From Synergistaceae bacterium (GTDB taxonomy: Bacteria; Synergistota; Synergistia; Synergistales; Aminobacteriaceae): DNA of 64,000 nt. The notes beneath the pieces are model-generated. The model did not search any database, was not told the origin of the DNA, and saw only the letters and a program-made list of their open reading frames with translations. The DNA is taken from positions 1 through 64,000 of the forward strand of contig JAFYBQ010000026.1 in the NCBI GenBank assembly GCA_017540085.1, in the 5' to 3' direction. A program made the position numbers and the translations under genes. Numbering within the stretch: position 1 is the stretch's first letter; each line of letters opens with the position of its first letter. Of the stretch, positions 44,617 through 53,445 are shown piece by piece.

Positions 44617-45225
44617 ATGGAAAAGTTAGACCGCTCATTTTACGCCCGCAATGCCTGCAATGTAGCTCATGACTTAATCGGGAAAATCCTCGTTCACGGA
44701 CTCACATCGGGGGTTATTGTCGAGGCTGAAGCCTACAGAGGCCCGGAGGACAAAGCCGCACACAGTTACGCCGGAAAACGCACAGCACGAACGGAGATAA
44801 TGTTTCACGAGGGCGGACTCGCGTATGTCTATCTCATCTACGGAATGTATCACTGCTTCAACGTTACAGCCAGCATACCGGGAAAACCTGAAGCCGTATT
44901 GATTCGCGCTCTTGAACCGCTTGACGGACTCCCGCTCATGATTCAGAGGCGGGGAATTTCTGACGCTCGCAATCTCTGCAACGGGCCGGGGAAATTATGT
45001 CAGGCAATGGGAATCACAACGGAGCATTACGGGATTGACCTTTGCGGGGATGAGATTTACATCACGGAGGGCAGAAATGATTTCAGGGTGATGACCTCAG
45101 AGCGGGTTAATATTGATTACGCAGAGGAATATAGAAATGTCTTATGGAGATATTTTGCGGAGGAAAGCAAGTTTGTATCAAGAGTGAAAGAAAACCGCCC
45201 GCAATTTCTCACGGACGGCAGTTAG
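44617..45225 (+). CDS. mpg: DNA-3-methyladenine glycosylase
   Basis: Removes alkylated purines from DNA (AAG/MPG family). 202 residues, standard size. The opening FYARNACNVAHDLIGKILVH, GVIVEAEAYRGPEDKAAHSY (catalytic Glu), AYVYLIYGMYHCFNVTA and GPGKLCQAMGI are all characteristic. No ribosome site is obvious. It is transcribed divergently from the PP2C gene and converges on the nuclease gene with only a few bases between the stops. Confidence 0.95.
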   Translation: MEKLDRSFYARNACNVAHDLIGKILVHGLTSGVIVEAEAYRGPEDKAAHSYAGKRTARTEIMFHEGGLAYVYLIYGMYHCFNVTASIPGKPEAVLIRALEPLDGLPLMIQRRGISDARNLCNGPGKLCQAMGITTEHYGIDLCGDEIYITEGRNDFRVMTSERVNIDYAEEYRNVLWRYFAEESKFVSRVKENRPQFLTDGS

Positions 45226-45231
45226 TCGGCA

Positions 45232-45873
45232 TTATTCCGGGTCTTTGCCCCAGAGTCCCTTCTTCTGTTCGCGTGCCTCGCGCTGAATGTGAACGAATAT
45301 ATTTGCGTACCGGGAATTTGGCTGTACCGTCATCAGTTGGGCATATCCGCCTTCAAGAAGTATTGCGTTGAACATGTATTTGCGGATTGCGGACTCGTCA
45401 TCGAGCTGCTTTTCTGTCGGCTCCTTCAGCCAGACATATGCCAGCATTCTGTCGTACCTGTCGCGGACTCCTACATCGGTCTGAAGCCATACTGTTTTGC
45501 CGTCAAGCGACTCTTTCGTGAAGTTGCTTGCCTCTTTGCCGTAATACTGCACGGGTTTTGTAGGGTGGACTGTTTCGGGAGTGTCAACACCGAGCATTCT
45601 CACGCGCTCTTTGAGGTACTTGCTTCCGTCGTCAAAAAGGAACGTGATAATCATCGTGTCGCCGTCAACGACTCTTTCTACTTTGGCTTTGTAGACTGTG
45701 TTGCGGCGAATTTCGAGGCTTTCGAGGGCGTTCGGGCCTTTGTGGTAATGGTACTCGCCTGTTTCCTTGTCGTAATGCCCGCCGTTTTTGTCGAGCTTCC
45801 CCGGATGAGCTGAGGCCGTTAATGTCATGGCCAGCACGAGAATTGCAGAGAGTATGAATCTTAACTTACGCAT
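45232..45873 (-). CDS. secreted thermonuclease-family protein with YHYH motif
   Basis: 213 residues after choosing the ATG at 45873 (AAAGGA five bases upstream; the longer frame overlaps the next gene). Signal peptide about 1-22, a short GGHYDKETGEYHYHKG segment with the YHYH motif, then an SNase domain (ERVVDGDTMII, RVRMLGVDTPETVHPTK with catalytic Arg/Glu, DRYDRMLAYVWL). It should cut DNA or RNA outside the cell with calcium. Last gene of the purine operon strand, 16 bases from the TSUP gene. Confidence 0.85.
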   Translation of the reverse strand: MRKLRFILSAILVLAMTLTASAHPGKLDKNGGHYDKETGEYHYHKGPNALESLEIRRNTVYKAKVERVVDGDTMIITFLFDDGSKYLKERVRMLGVDTPETVHPTKPVQYYGKEASNFTKESLDGKTVWLQTDVGVRDRYDRMLAYVWLKEPTEKQLDDESAIRKYMFNAILLEGGYAQLMTVQPNSRYANIFVHIQREAREQKKGLWGKDPE

Positions 45874-45889
45874 GAATGAATCAATCCTT

Positions 45890-46663
45890 TCACAAAATGA
45901 TAATGTCATAAATCACGCGGACAAAAAATAATGATAGCACAATCAAAATTACAGGCCGTACAGCTTTCGCCCCGCCTTTCTCGAAAAACTTTGCGCCGAT
46001 ATAGTTCCCCGCAATGCTGAAGACTCCCGCGATTATTCCGACAGGGAGAACCGCTTTACCGTTCACGAAATACACAGCGAGTGCCGCGATGTTTGTCGCA
46101 AGATTTATCGCCTTCGTTACGCCGTTAGCCCTCTGAACGCTGAGTCCCGCAAGCCCCGCCAGCAACAATAGCATGAACGTACCCGCGCCCGGGCCGTAGA
46201 AGCCATCATAGAAGCCCGTCCCAAGTGCAACAAGAGCGCAGATTATGTATGTACGTGAGGTGATTTCGTCAGCAGTATTCTTTTGTTCGCGCAATAAATC
46301 CTGACTCCTGAAAACATACCACGCTGTTACAGGAAGTATCACAAGCATAAGGATACGGAAGAAGTAATCACTGATGAGGAGGGCTGTTTTTGCGCCGAGT
46401 GAAGATCCGATGAGGGCGAAAATTATTCCGACAGCAGAAAGTTTCAGGGGCATATATCCGTCGCGCATGAATTTCACGAAAGCCGTTAATGTTCCCATTG
46501 AGGAGCTAATTTTGTTCGTGGCAATGGCGAAATGAACAGGGAAGCCGGAAATCATGTAAGCCGGAAGCGTGATTAGACCTCCGCCCCCGCCGATAGCGTC
46601 AACGACTCCGCCTATGAATATTAACGGGCAAATGATGAGGAGCTGCGATAATGTCCACTCCAT
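45890..46663 (-). CDS. TSUP/TauE-family membrane exporter
   Basis: 257 residues with eight or so transmembrane helices. FIGGVVDAIGGGGGLITLPAY at the N-terminus and the repeated GFYDGFYGPGAGTFMLLLL in the second half are the two mirrored TauE/SafE motifs. Such proteins move sulfite, sulfoacetate or other small organic acids. It starts one base after the purD stop, so it is cotranscribed with the purine genes. Direction and substrate not deducible. Confidence 0.88.
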   Translation of the reverse strand: MEWTLSQLLIICPLIFIGGVVDAIGGGGGLITLPAYMISGFPVHFAIATNKISSSMGTLTAFVKFMRDGYMPLKLSAVGIIFALIGSSLGAKTALLISDYFFRILMLVILPVTAWYVFRSQDLLREQKNTADEITSRTYIICALVALGTGFYDGFYGPGAGTFMLLLLAGLAGLSVQRANGVTKAINLATNIAALAVYFVNGKAVLPVGIIAGVFSIAGNYIGAKFFEKGGAKAVRPVILIVLSLFFVRVIYDIIIL

Positions 46664-47923
46664 TTAGCACCCGCCTATGTCCGAACGGTAACGCATTCCC
46701 TCAAAAGAAATTTTGCTGACGGCCTCATACGCTTTTGACCGCGCCGACTCCGCGTCATCACTTACGGCAGTAACAGCGAGGACTCTCCCGCCTGACGTGA
46801 GGATTTTCCCGCCCTCTGATTTTGTGCCTGCGTGGAAGATTTCGACCCCGGCCATGTCTCCTGCGTCCCCGAAATCAATCGGGTAACCCGTGAGATATGA
46901 CCCGGGATAGCCCGATGACGCGCACACAACACAGCATGAAGCACCGTCCCGGAATTTCACCGGGCAATCTGCGAGTCTCTCATCACGTACAGCCATCATG
47001 ACATCAAGAAGATCCGACTCCATGAGGGGCAGTACGGCTTCTGCTTCTGGGTCTCCGAATCGGCAATTGTACTCGATAACTTTCGGGCCGTCAGCCGTCA
47101 GCATTAATCCGAAATACAAGCACCCTTTGAATGTCCGCCCCTCTTTGTTCATTGCGTCAATCGTGGGAAGAAATATCGTCCTCATGCATTCGTCAGCAAT
47201 TTCAGGAGTGTAATACGGGTTCGGGGCAATTACTCCCATTCCGCCGGTGTTAGGGCCTTTGTTGCCGTCATAGGCGCGTTTGTGATCCATTGATGAGACC
47301 ATCGGGACAATCGTATGTCCGTCCGTGAACGCAAGCACCGTAACTTCATGGCCGGATAAGCATTCCTCAATCAGGATTCTTTCACCGCTCGCGCCGAAAG
47401 ATTTATCCTTCATGCACGAGATTATAGCGTCCTTTGCCTGCTGGAAATTTTCTGCGACAGTAACGCCCTTGCCTTTTGCGAGTCCGTCAGCCTTAATGAC
47501 GATGGGACAATCTGACAATGCCGCGTGTGATAGTGCCTTGTCGATGTCGTCAAAAATCTTGTAGCCTGCTGTCGGAATGTGGTACTTTGTCATTAACTCT
47601 TTGGCGAAAATCTTGCTGCTCTCGATTATGGCGGCATTCTTTGTCGGGCCGAAACATTTAACGCCCGCTTCAGCCTCTAATCTGTCGACAGCACCGAGCG
47701 CGAGAGGGTCATCAGGTGCTACGATGGCGAAATCGACAGGGTGAGTCTTTGCGAATGAGATTATGCCGTCAATGTCTTCTGCTGAAATTTTGACGCATTC
47801 GGCAAGCTGGGATATTCCGCCGTTGCCGGGGAGCGCGTAAATCTTGCTGACTTTGGGATTCTTTGCGATGAGTTTTGCGATTGCGTGTTCGCGTCCGCCT
47901 CCGCCGATTATTAGTATGTTCAT
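46664..47923 (-). CDS. purD: phosphoribosylamine-glycine ligase
   Basis: ATP-grasp enzyme making glycinamide ribonucleotide, second step of purine synthesis. About 419 residues, normal length. It begins MNILIIGGGGREHAIAKL, has KADGLAKGKGVTV (ATP-grasp lysine), GGMGVIAPNPYYTPE and EYNCRFGDPEAEAVLPLM. The ATG at 47923 overlaps the preceding gene's TGA by four bases; the longer frame to 48058 is part of that gene. Placed late in an operon with purE, purM, purN and purH. Confidence 0.97.
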   Translation of the reverse strand: MNILIIGGGGREHAIAKLIAKNPKVSKIYALPGNGGISQLAECVKISAEDIDGIISFAKTHPVDFAIVAPDDPLALGAVDRLEAEAGVKCFGPTKNAAIIESSKIFAKELMTKYHIPTAGYKIFDDIDKALSHAALSDCPIVIKADGLAKGKGVTVAENFQQAKDAIISCMKDKSFGASGERILIEECLSGHEVTVLAFTDGHTIVPMVSSMDHKRAYDGNKGPNTGGMGVIAPNPYYTPEIADECMRTIFLPTIDAMNKEGRTFKGCLYFGLMLTADGPKVIEYNCRFGDPEAEAVLPLMESDLLDVMMAVRDERLADCPVKFRDGASCCVVCASSGYPGSYLTGYPIDFGDAGDMAGVEIFHAGTKSEGGKILTSGGRVLAVTAVSDDAESARSKAYEAVSKISFEGMRYRSDIGGC

Positions 47924-48582
47924 TTTGTGCCTGCTTTCTTGATTTTGCCGTAAGTTTTTCGGGCTTCTTCCTGCGCTAGTTTTATCTGCTGCGGTGAAAG
48001 TTTTTCCGTCAGCCTCAGAATATAATCCTGATGGAGCGCAGTAATGTTGAATCCGCAAAGCCGTGCGACCTCGAACCAGTAATAAGCCTTCAGGGGATTC
48101 TCTTCTGCCTTGTTGTAGAGGACAGCTAGATGATACTGCGCGTTAGGGTGTCCCTGCTCTGCGGCTTTCGTGTACCAGTAAATTGACTTCCAGGGATCTT
48201 TGTCGACTCCGTTCCCGCTCTCGTAATATGCTCCCATTGTGTTTTGGGCTTTAGGGTCTCCGCTTTCGGCTTTGTCGGCGGTCTTGAGCTGGCCTGCGGT
48301 TAATTTCGCGCGTTCTTGCGGAGTCAGTCCGTATTTCTTGCCGTCATGTATATTATTCGTGTCTTTGAGGCTGTATTCTGTTTCGCTGCCGTCATTGCTG
48401 ACTGATGAATACGCTTCCTCCATCGGTATTTTTCCGTCTGTTACGAGCCTGCGAAAATATGCGCTCACTGCCTCATGAAGAACCTGCGAAACGTCAACGC
48501 CTAACACACCGCTTGCACGCAAAAGCATGTCCTGTAATTTCCCGTCAACCGTGATTTCCATCGTAATGTCAACTTCACTCAT
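47920..48582 (-). CDS. RelB/DinJ-like N-terminus fused to Sel1 repeats
   Basis: 220 residues. Residues ~8-55 (ITVDGKLQDMLLRASGVLGV then DVSQVLHEAVSAYFRRLVTDGKIP) resemble the ribbon-helix-helix DNA-binding segment of RelB/DinJ antitoxins (beta strand, helix, L-G-x-x-x-S, helix, G-x-I-P). A polar linker leads to Sel1 repeats from about residue 108 (ESGDPKAQNTMGAYYESGNG, AAEQGHPNAQYHLAVLY). No toxin gene is adjacent. It lies between purH and purD with overlapping ends, suggesting a role tied to that operon. Function is inferred only from domains. Confidence 0.65.
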   Translation of the reverse strand: MSEVDITMEITVDGKLQDMLLRASGVLGVDVSQVLHEAVSAYFRRLVTDGKIPMEEAYSSVSNDGSETEYSLKDTNNIHDGKKYGLTPQERAKLTAGQLKTADKAESGDPKAQNTMGAYYESGNGVDKDPWKSIYWYTKAAEQGHPNAQYHLAVLYNKAEENPLKAYYWFEVARLCGFNITALHQDYILRLTEKLSPQQIKLAQEEARKTYGKIKKAGTK

Positions 48583-48594
48583 GACTTTATCCCC

Positions 48595-49725
48595 CTAATG
48601 ATGGAACAATCTCCTGCCCGTCATTACCATCGCCATCCCGTAATCATCGCAAGCCTTAATCACTAAGTCATCGCGAATTGATCCTCCCGGCTGTGCAACA
48701 AACTTAACCCCGCTCATTTTCGCCCGCTCTATGCTGTCAGGGAACGGGAAAAATGCATCGCTCCCAAGACTCGCGCCCGCATTCTGTGCAATGAAGCTCC
48801 GTTTTTCGTCAGCACTCAGGAAATCACCGCCAAGCATTGAGGCTATAGCGTTGTCCCTCTCAGGCCGTCCCAAATCATCGCGGAACTCAAGCTCCAACAC
48901 TTTCGGATGTTCACGGAGCAATCGCAAGTCAGCTTTATCACACGCAAGCCTCACACAGTGCAATCTTGACTGCTGACCCGCTCCGACTCCTAACGTCTGT
49001 CCGTCTTTCGTAACACATACTGAGTTTGACTGCGTATATTTCAGCGTGATTAGTGCGAGGGTCAAATCACGCCTTGCGGATTCGGGAATGTCTTTGCGGA
49101 CTGTTACGGGCGAGTCATATTTCGCGGGGTCAATCACGGGAGCTGTGTTGCGTCCCTGCTCGAACGTTACGCCGAAAATGTCGCGGGTCTCTGTTGACTC
49201 AGGCTCATAATCGGGGTCAATCCTCACAACCGCATAGCCTCCTTTACGCTTGGACTTCAGAATTTCGAGGGCTTCCGGCGTGTAGGAGGGGGCTATGATT
49301 CCGTCTGAGACTTCATGTTTTATGAACATGGCGGTGATTTCGTCGCATTCGTCGCTCAACGCTATCCAGTCCCCGAATGATGACAATCTGTCGGTGCCTC
49401 TTGCGCGGGCATAAGCGCAGGCTAGGGGCGAGTCGTTAATGCTGAGATTTGAGTCGACAAAAAATATTTTGCGCTCCGTGTCAGTGAGGGGGAGACCGAT
49501 TGCGGCACCTGCGGGGCTGACGTGCTTGAAGGAGGCTGCTGACGGGAGATTGAGACTTGCTTTCAGTTCGCGGACTAGCTGCCACGAGTTTAGAGCGTCA
49601 AGAAAGTTGATATATCCCGGCCTGCCGTTTAGGACTTCAAGCGGGAGATTTCCGCCGTCCCTCATGAAGATTCTTGCGGGAATCTGGTTCGGGTTCGTTC
49701 CGTATTTCAGCGCGTATTCTTTCAT
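48595..49725 (-). CDS. purH: AICAR formyltransferase lacking the IMP cyclohydrolase half
   Basis: 376 residues. It starts directly at the transformylase domain (YALKYGTNPNQIPARIFMRD) and keeps FKHVSPAGAA, QSNSVCVTKDGQTLGVGAGQQSRLHCVR and SDAFFPFPDSIERA plus VAQPGGSIRDD, all AICARFT motifs. Bifunctional PurH has about 200 additional N-terminal residues for IMP cyclohydrolase, and they are absent. The start is clear (AAGGAGTG before ATG), so this is not a truncation of the reading frame. The missing activity is apparently supplied by the neighbouring PurN fusion. Ends with TAG. Confidence 0.92.
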   Translation of the reverse strand: MKEYALKYGTNPNQIPARIFMRDGGNLPLEVLNGRPGYINFLDALNSWQLVRELKASLNLPSAASFKHVSPAGAAIGLPLTDTERKIFFVDSNLSINDSPLACAYARARGTDRLSSFGDWIALSDECDEITAMFIKHEVSDGIIAPSYTPEALEILKSKRKGGYAVVRIDPDYEPESTETRDIFGVTFEQGRNTAPVIDPAKYDSPVTVRKDIPESARRDLTLALITLKYTQSNSVCVTKDGQTLGVGAGQQSRLHCVRLACDKADLRLLREHPKVLELEFRDDLGRPERDNAIASMLGGDFLSADEKRSFIAQNAGASLGSDAFFPFPDSIERAKMSGVKFVAQPGGSIRDDLVIKACDDYGMAMVMTGRRLFHH

Positions 49726-49763
49726 TGTGTTTCACTCCTTGCTGTAAATTTGTTACTCTTCCA

Positions 49764-49864
49764 TGCGAGTCCCACCTGTGAAAGGTGTAACCCCTCCCGG
49801 CCTCCCCTTGTCAGGGGCGGGGAAGCAAGTCCCACCTGAGAAGGGGGGATACAGGGGGGTATGT
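49764..49864. repeat. dispersed palindromic repeat, copy 3
   Basis: Between purN/O and purH. It contains GTAACCCCTCCCGG, CCCCTTGTCAGGGGCGGGG, a twice-used GTCCCACCTG, and ends GGGGGATACAGGGGGGTA. The last motif, inverted, recurs at 63931. Confidence 0.65.
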
Positions 49865-49866
49865 CT

Positions 49867-51096
49867 TTACCCTCTTTGTGTGTTGAATAGTTTGTCCGTG
49901 TACGTCTCACCGTCATAATATCTCATGTAAAGCGCAACCCTGTAATCCTCTCCGAGTTCGTCCCACAATGAGTCCGCAAAGTGATTCATGTCATCGGGGA
50001 TATTCACTTCCCGCGGCTCCCCCTCGAATGATGGCAGAATCCCTCCGGGCATTACGTCATGATTGTACGTGTGAATGAGACGGCCTTTTCCCGGCGTGTA
50101 TTCATACTCGTAGAAATATTTTCCGGCGCGTTTCAGTATGCTCATCTTGTGGCCTAAAGGTGTCATTATTGCGCTGATTCGGGGCGTGTAGTGCGGTGCG
50201 TCAGGCTCATATTCACGAGTCCTCAACGCCTCCTCGAATGTTCCGCCGTTCTTGAGCGCGTCATAAATTGTGTCGGTCTGGTCTCCGTTCGTGATGATGA
50301 GATTGTCGCCGATTGTCCGCAGGGGCGAGTACAGAATCAATGACGGGTCAAAATTCTTGTCGTCCCTCGTCAACTTTATGATGAGATTGTCGCCGGAACG
50401 CTCAAAGATTCGCGCCTTACTTGAAATGCTCCGTCCCATAATGAAATACGCGAGTGCCTTCCCGCCTGAAGGAGTCATCCCCGTGATTATTCCCCGGCCT
50501 GCATATTTCTGTTGACGCGGGAAAATTTTCGGCTCAATCTTCCGGCAAACGCTCTCGACCGCACGAGGCAGTATCACCCACTCGCAGCACTCCATGACTC
50601 TGCGCTGTAGACTCTCCGGCGTATCGTTCGGCAGAATGTCTATTGCTTTCTGCGCGATAATCTCTCCTCCGTCGGGGATCTCGTTGACGTAATGCACAGT
50701 CGCACCCGTAACTTTCACGCCCGACTTCAAGACAGCCTCATGAACTTTCAGGCCGTAATACCCTTTTCCGCAGAATGACGGAATCAACGACGGGTGAATG
50801 TTCACGACTGGGACTCTCACGCGGTCAAGAAATTCTTTCGTCAGAATCTTCATGTACCCCGCAAGAACTATCAGCCCCGGCCTTACTGTCTCAAGCACAG
50901 AAATTATTTCAGCCTCACTTTTTGCGACACTTGACGGAATATCGGCCCTCTCAGCGCGTTTCAGGGCATAAGCATTCTCACAGCTCGAAATCACATGAAC
51001 AATTTTTCCCGATGACAGCACCCCGTTGTTCTGAGCGTCAATTAACGCCTGAAGGTTTGTCCCTCCTCCTGACACTAACACAGCAATTTTCACCAA
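49867..51096 (-). CDS. purN: GAR formyltransferase fused to a PurO-like IMP cyclohydrolase
   Basis: 409 residues in one frame. Residues 1-~190 are Pur[40 protein letters not shown] (catalytic Asn and His region), [19 protein letters not shown] with the catalytic Asp. Residues ~198-409 ([54 protein letters not shown]) follow archaeal IMP cyclohydrolase PurO / IMP_cyclohyd-like family text, including the NG-x-x-T-D and Y-x-T-P-R-I motifs. TTG start at 51096 or GTG at 51093 (a four-base overlap with the purM TGA). It complements the cyclohydrolase-less purH next door. Confidence 0.85.
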   Translation of the reverse strand: MVKIAVLVSGGGTNLQALIDAQNNGVLSSGKIVHVISSCENAYALKRAERADIPSSVAKSEAEIISVLETVRPGLIVLAGYMKILTKEFLDRVRVPVVNIHPSLIPSFCGKGYYGLKVHEAVLKSGVKVTGATVHYVNEIPDGGEIIAQKAIDILPNDTPESLQRRVMECCEWVILPRAVESVCRKIEPKIFPRQQKYAGRGIITGMTPSGGKALAYFIMGRSISSKARIFERSGDNLIIKLTRDDKNFDPSLILYSPLRTIGDNLIITNGDQTDTIYDALKNGGTFEEALRTREYEPDAPHYTPRISAIMTPLGHKMSILKRAGKYFYEYEYTPGKGRLIHTYNHDVMPGGILPSFEGEPREVNIPDDMNHFADSLWDELGEDYRVALYMRYYDGETYTDKLFNTQRG

Positions 51097-52109
51097 AGCA
51101 GCAAGCCTCCTTCAGCTTTCACAATTTCACCGGCAACACATGAGCCAGTAACAGACCTCAAAATTTCGTCAGCCTCATCACGCCCGGCAATAATCATCAT
51201 TCCCGCGCCCATGTTGAAAACGTGATACATTTCCCCGCGGCTGATATTTCCCGTCCTCATTATCACGTCAAAAATCGGTGGGACTTTTATCGCGCTTGTG
51301 TCAATTTTTGCTGACAGACCTTCAGGAATTGCACGCGGGATATTTTCCCAGAAGCCTCCGCCCGTAATATGTGCTATAGATTTCACGCGGGGCATTATCG
51401 GCAATATGTCTTTGACGTAAATCCGTGTCGGTGTCAACAGTTCCTCGCCTAATGTCCGCCCAAGCTCGGCAATGTACGTATGAATGTCAGTGCCAGAGAA
51501 AACTTTGCGGACGAGTGAAAATCCGTTTGAGTGTACTCCCGATGACGGCAGCGCAATCACAACATCCCCGGCCATGACGTTATGAGGGTCAAGAATTTCA
51601 TCACGTTCCACGACTCCCACGCAGAACCCCGCAATATCGTATTCATTCTCAGGATAGAAGCCGGGCATCTCTGCGGTCTCTCCGCCGATTAGCGCACAGC
51701 CGGACAGCACGCAGCCTTCAGCGACTCCCGAAACGATTTCAGCGACACGCTCAGGAATATTTTTGCCGACAGCTACATAGTCCAAGAAAAATAACGGCCT
51801 CGCTCCGCAGCAAAGCACATCATTCACGCACATCGCAACACAGTCAATACCGACCGTGTTATGTCTGTCCGTCATGAATGCTATCTTGAGCTTTGTCCCG
51901 ACTCCGTCTGTCCCCGAAACAAGCACAGGATTCCGCATTCCCGCAGGAAGCACAAACATTCCGCCGAAACCGCCAAGCCCTCCGATTACGCCGGGTATCA
52001 TCGTCCGTGCTACGTGTTCACGCATTAACCGCACTGCGTCATAACCCGCTTGGACATTCACGCCCGACTCCGCGTATTTAGCACTGACTGTATTTCGCTC
52101 TGATGTCAT
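51090..52109 (-). CDS. purM: phosphoribosylformylglycinamidine cyclo-ligase (AIR synthase)
   Basis: Makes aminoimidazole ribotide, fifth step of purine synthesis. 339 residues. Typical segments are [68 protein letters not shown] and [14 protein letters not shown]. The ATG at 52109 is preferred over a TTG at 52124 because the latter sits on the AAAGGG ribosome site. Its start lies inside the end of purE. Confidence 0.97.
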   Translation of the reverse strand: MTSERNTVSAKYAESGVNVQAGYDAVRLMREHVARTMIPGVIGGLGGFGGMFVLPAGMRNPVLVSGTDGVGTKLKIAFMTDRHNTVGIDCVAMCVNDVLCCGARPLFFLDYVAVGKNIPERVAEIVSGVAEGCVLSGCALIGGETAEMPGFYPENEYDIAGFCVGVVERDEILDPHNVMAGDVVIALPSSGVHSNGFSLVRKVFSGTDIHTYIAELGRTLGEELLTPTRIYVKDILPIMPRVKSIAHITGGGFWENIPRAIPEGLSAKIDTSAIKVPPIFDVIMRTGNISRGEMYHVFNMGAGMMIIAGRDEADEILRSVTGSCVAGEIVKAEGGLLLW

Positions 52110-52575
52110 TGTCTTTTCTGTCAACCCTTTCTGCCATCTTCACGGCCTCATCATCAAGCCGGGCGGATAAATCATCATCATTAACAGCAAGAATCCTCCC
52201 CGCAAGCCACGCTGAATTTTCCCCTCCGTTAATCGCAACACAGGCCACAGGAATCCCCGGAGGCATTTGGGCTGTCGACAAAAGCGCGTCCATTCCGCCG
52301 AGGTCGTCAGACTTCACCGGGACTCCGATTACGGGGACTCGCGTATGAGCTGCAAGCACTCCCGCAAGAGCCGCAGACTTTCCCGCAATGGCGATGATTA
52401 CGCCGATGTTATTGGCGCGGGCATTGAGGGCAAAATCGCGGGCTTTGTCCGGGGTTCTGTGGGCTGAAATCACGCGGACTTCATGAGGAATATTGAGACG
52501 GGTTAATACTGACACGCATTTTTCCGCAACGGGCAAATCTGAGTCAGAGCCGAGAATTACTGCTACATTCTTCAT
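52078..52575 (-). CDS. purE: N5-carboxyaminoimidazole ribonucleotide mutase, class I
   Basis: 165 residues. [13 protein letters not shown] is the phosphate-binding loop, [15 protein letters not shown] carries the catalytic His, and [20 protein letters not shown] and [19 protein letters not shown] follow. No purK is nearby. The usual motif AGGAAHLPG is here AGKSAALAG, which is unusual at the active-site loop and leaves class I/II assignment less certain. Start at 52575 overlaps the csrA TGA by four bases; the longer frame to 52728 is a shadow of csrA. Confidence 0.9.
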   Translation of the reverse strand: MKNVAVILGSDSDLPVAEKCVSVLTRLNIPHEVRVISAHRTPDKARDFALNARANNIGVIIAIAGKSAALAGVLAAHTRVPVIGVPVKSDDLGGMDALLSTAQMPPGIPVACVAINGGENSAWLAGRILAVNDDDLSARLDDEAVKMAERVDRKDNDIRAKYSQC

Positions 52576-52853
52576 GACTGTGCGCCAACTTTCACGGTTG
52601 GAATCTTGCTGAGTTTTGAGAACGCCGACAGGGGCAGGGCGGGAGTCCCTTTGAGGTCTGTTGACTTTGGAGCTTCTGAGGCTGTCCTGTTCTCCTTCAC
52701 GATAACGTCCCAAAGCTCTTTGCGCCAAATCTGCGTTGACTGCGGAGCGGTTATCCCTAATCTTACGACATCGCCGCGGACATCAATCACCATTATCTCA
52801 ATGTCGGTGCCTATCTGTATGCTTTCGTTGACTTTTCTGCTTAACACTAACAT
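52572..52853 (-). CDS. csrA: carbon storage regulator
   Basis: RNA-binding translational regulator that blocks ribosome sites with GGA motifs, notably of flagellin mRNA. 93 residues: core MLVLSRKVNESIQIGTDIEI, VVRLGITAPQSTQIWRKELW, then a ~35-residue C-terminal tail (about 58-93) longer than in E. coli CsrA, ending VKVGAQS. Adjacent to fliW (its stop overlaps the csrA start by one base), the pair antagonising each other in many flagellates. Directly coupled to purE downstream. Confidence 0.96.
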   Translation of the reverse strand: MLVLSRKVNESIQIGTDIEIMVIDVRGDVVRLGITAPQSTQIWRKELWDVIVKENRTASEAPKSTDLKGTPALPLSAFSKLSKIPTVKVGAQS

Positions 52854-53335
52854 TATTCACCGCCTCCAATCTGCGCGGAAGCCTTCATTTTTTCGCGGAC
52901 ATCTTCAGGGAATACCACATGCCTTATCGGGTACTCCTCATTGAGGGCGATAACCTGCACGGCTTTGTGCGTCTTGAGATTGATGATGATGGGAGCGCGT
53001 AAATTTGCGGTCATGTTCCACGGTGCTGACTGCGGAATCGATACGACTATGAGGAGGGCTAAATCTGCCGGGTTAGTGCCGCCGATTAATTTCAGTTCTT
53101 CCTCCGGGATTCGTGCATTGTAGTCGGGCTGAATTGCATCGGGCGAGGTTACCGGGAGTGCGAGTTCTGAGTCATCGAGGGACTGTAGCCACTTCACAGC
53201 GTTCTCATCACTGCCGACAAGAATCCAGCTGTGCATGTTCTCAAAAGCCGGTATACCCCGCGGGAATGTTAATACTTCCTCAGGGGAATAGGCGACTTCC
53301 CCGAATCGTTCGGTGTCAAATTTCATGAATGACAT
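52853..53335 (-). CDS. fliW: flagellar assembly factor FliW
   Basis: 160 residues. FDTERFGEVAYSPEEVLTFPRGIPAFE is the FliW signature region, and NLRAPIIINLKTHKAVQVIALNEEYPIRH the conserved C-terminal stretch. FliW binds CsrA and flagellin and so links flagellin synthesis to export. First gene of the fliW-csrA-pur operon, divergent from the TPR membrane protein. Flagellin and the flg genes lie elsewhere (flgM-L at 35-43 kb). Confidence 0.95.
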   Translation of the reverse strand: MSFMKFDTERFGEVAYSPEEVLTFPRGIPAFENMHSWILVGSDENAVKWLQSLDDSELALPVTSPDAIQPDYNARIPEEELKLIGGTNPADLALLIVVSIPQSAPWNMTANLRAPIIINLKTHKAVQVIALNEEYPIRHVVFPEDVREKMKASAQIGGGE

Positions 53336-53445
53336 AATATCTTCTGCCTTTCACTGTTCAGGAATTTTTCGCGCATAATAATAGCATGTTGATTAGTCTG
53401 TATCATTGCTAAGTTTGCGAATTGTTGCTAAACTGACTTACTATT

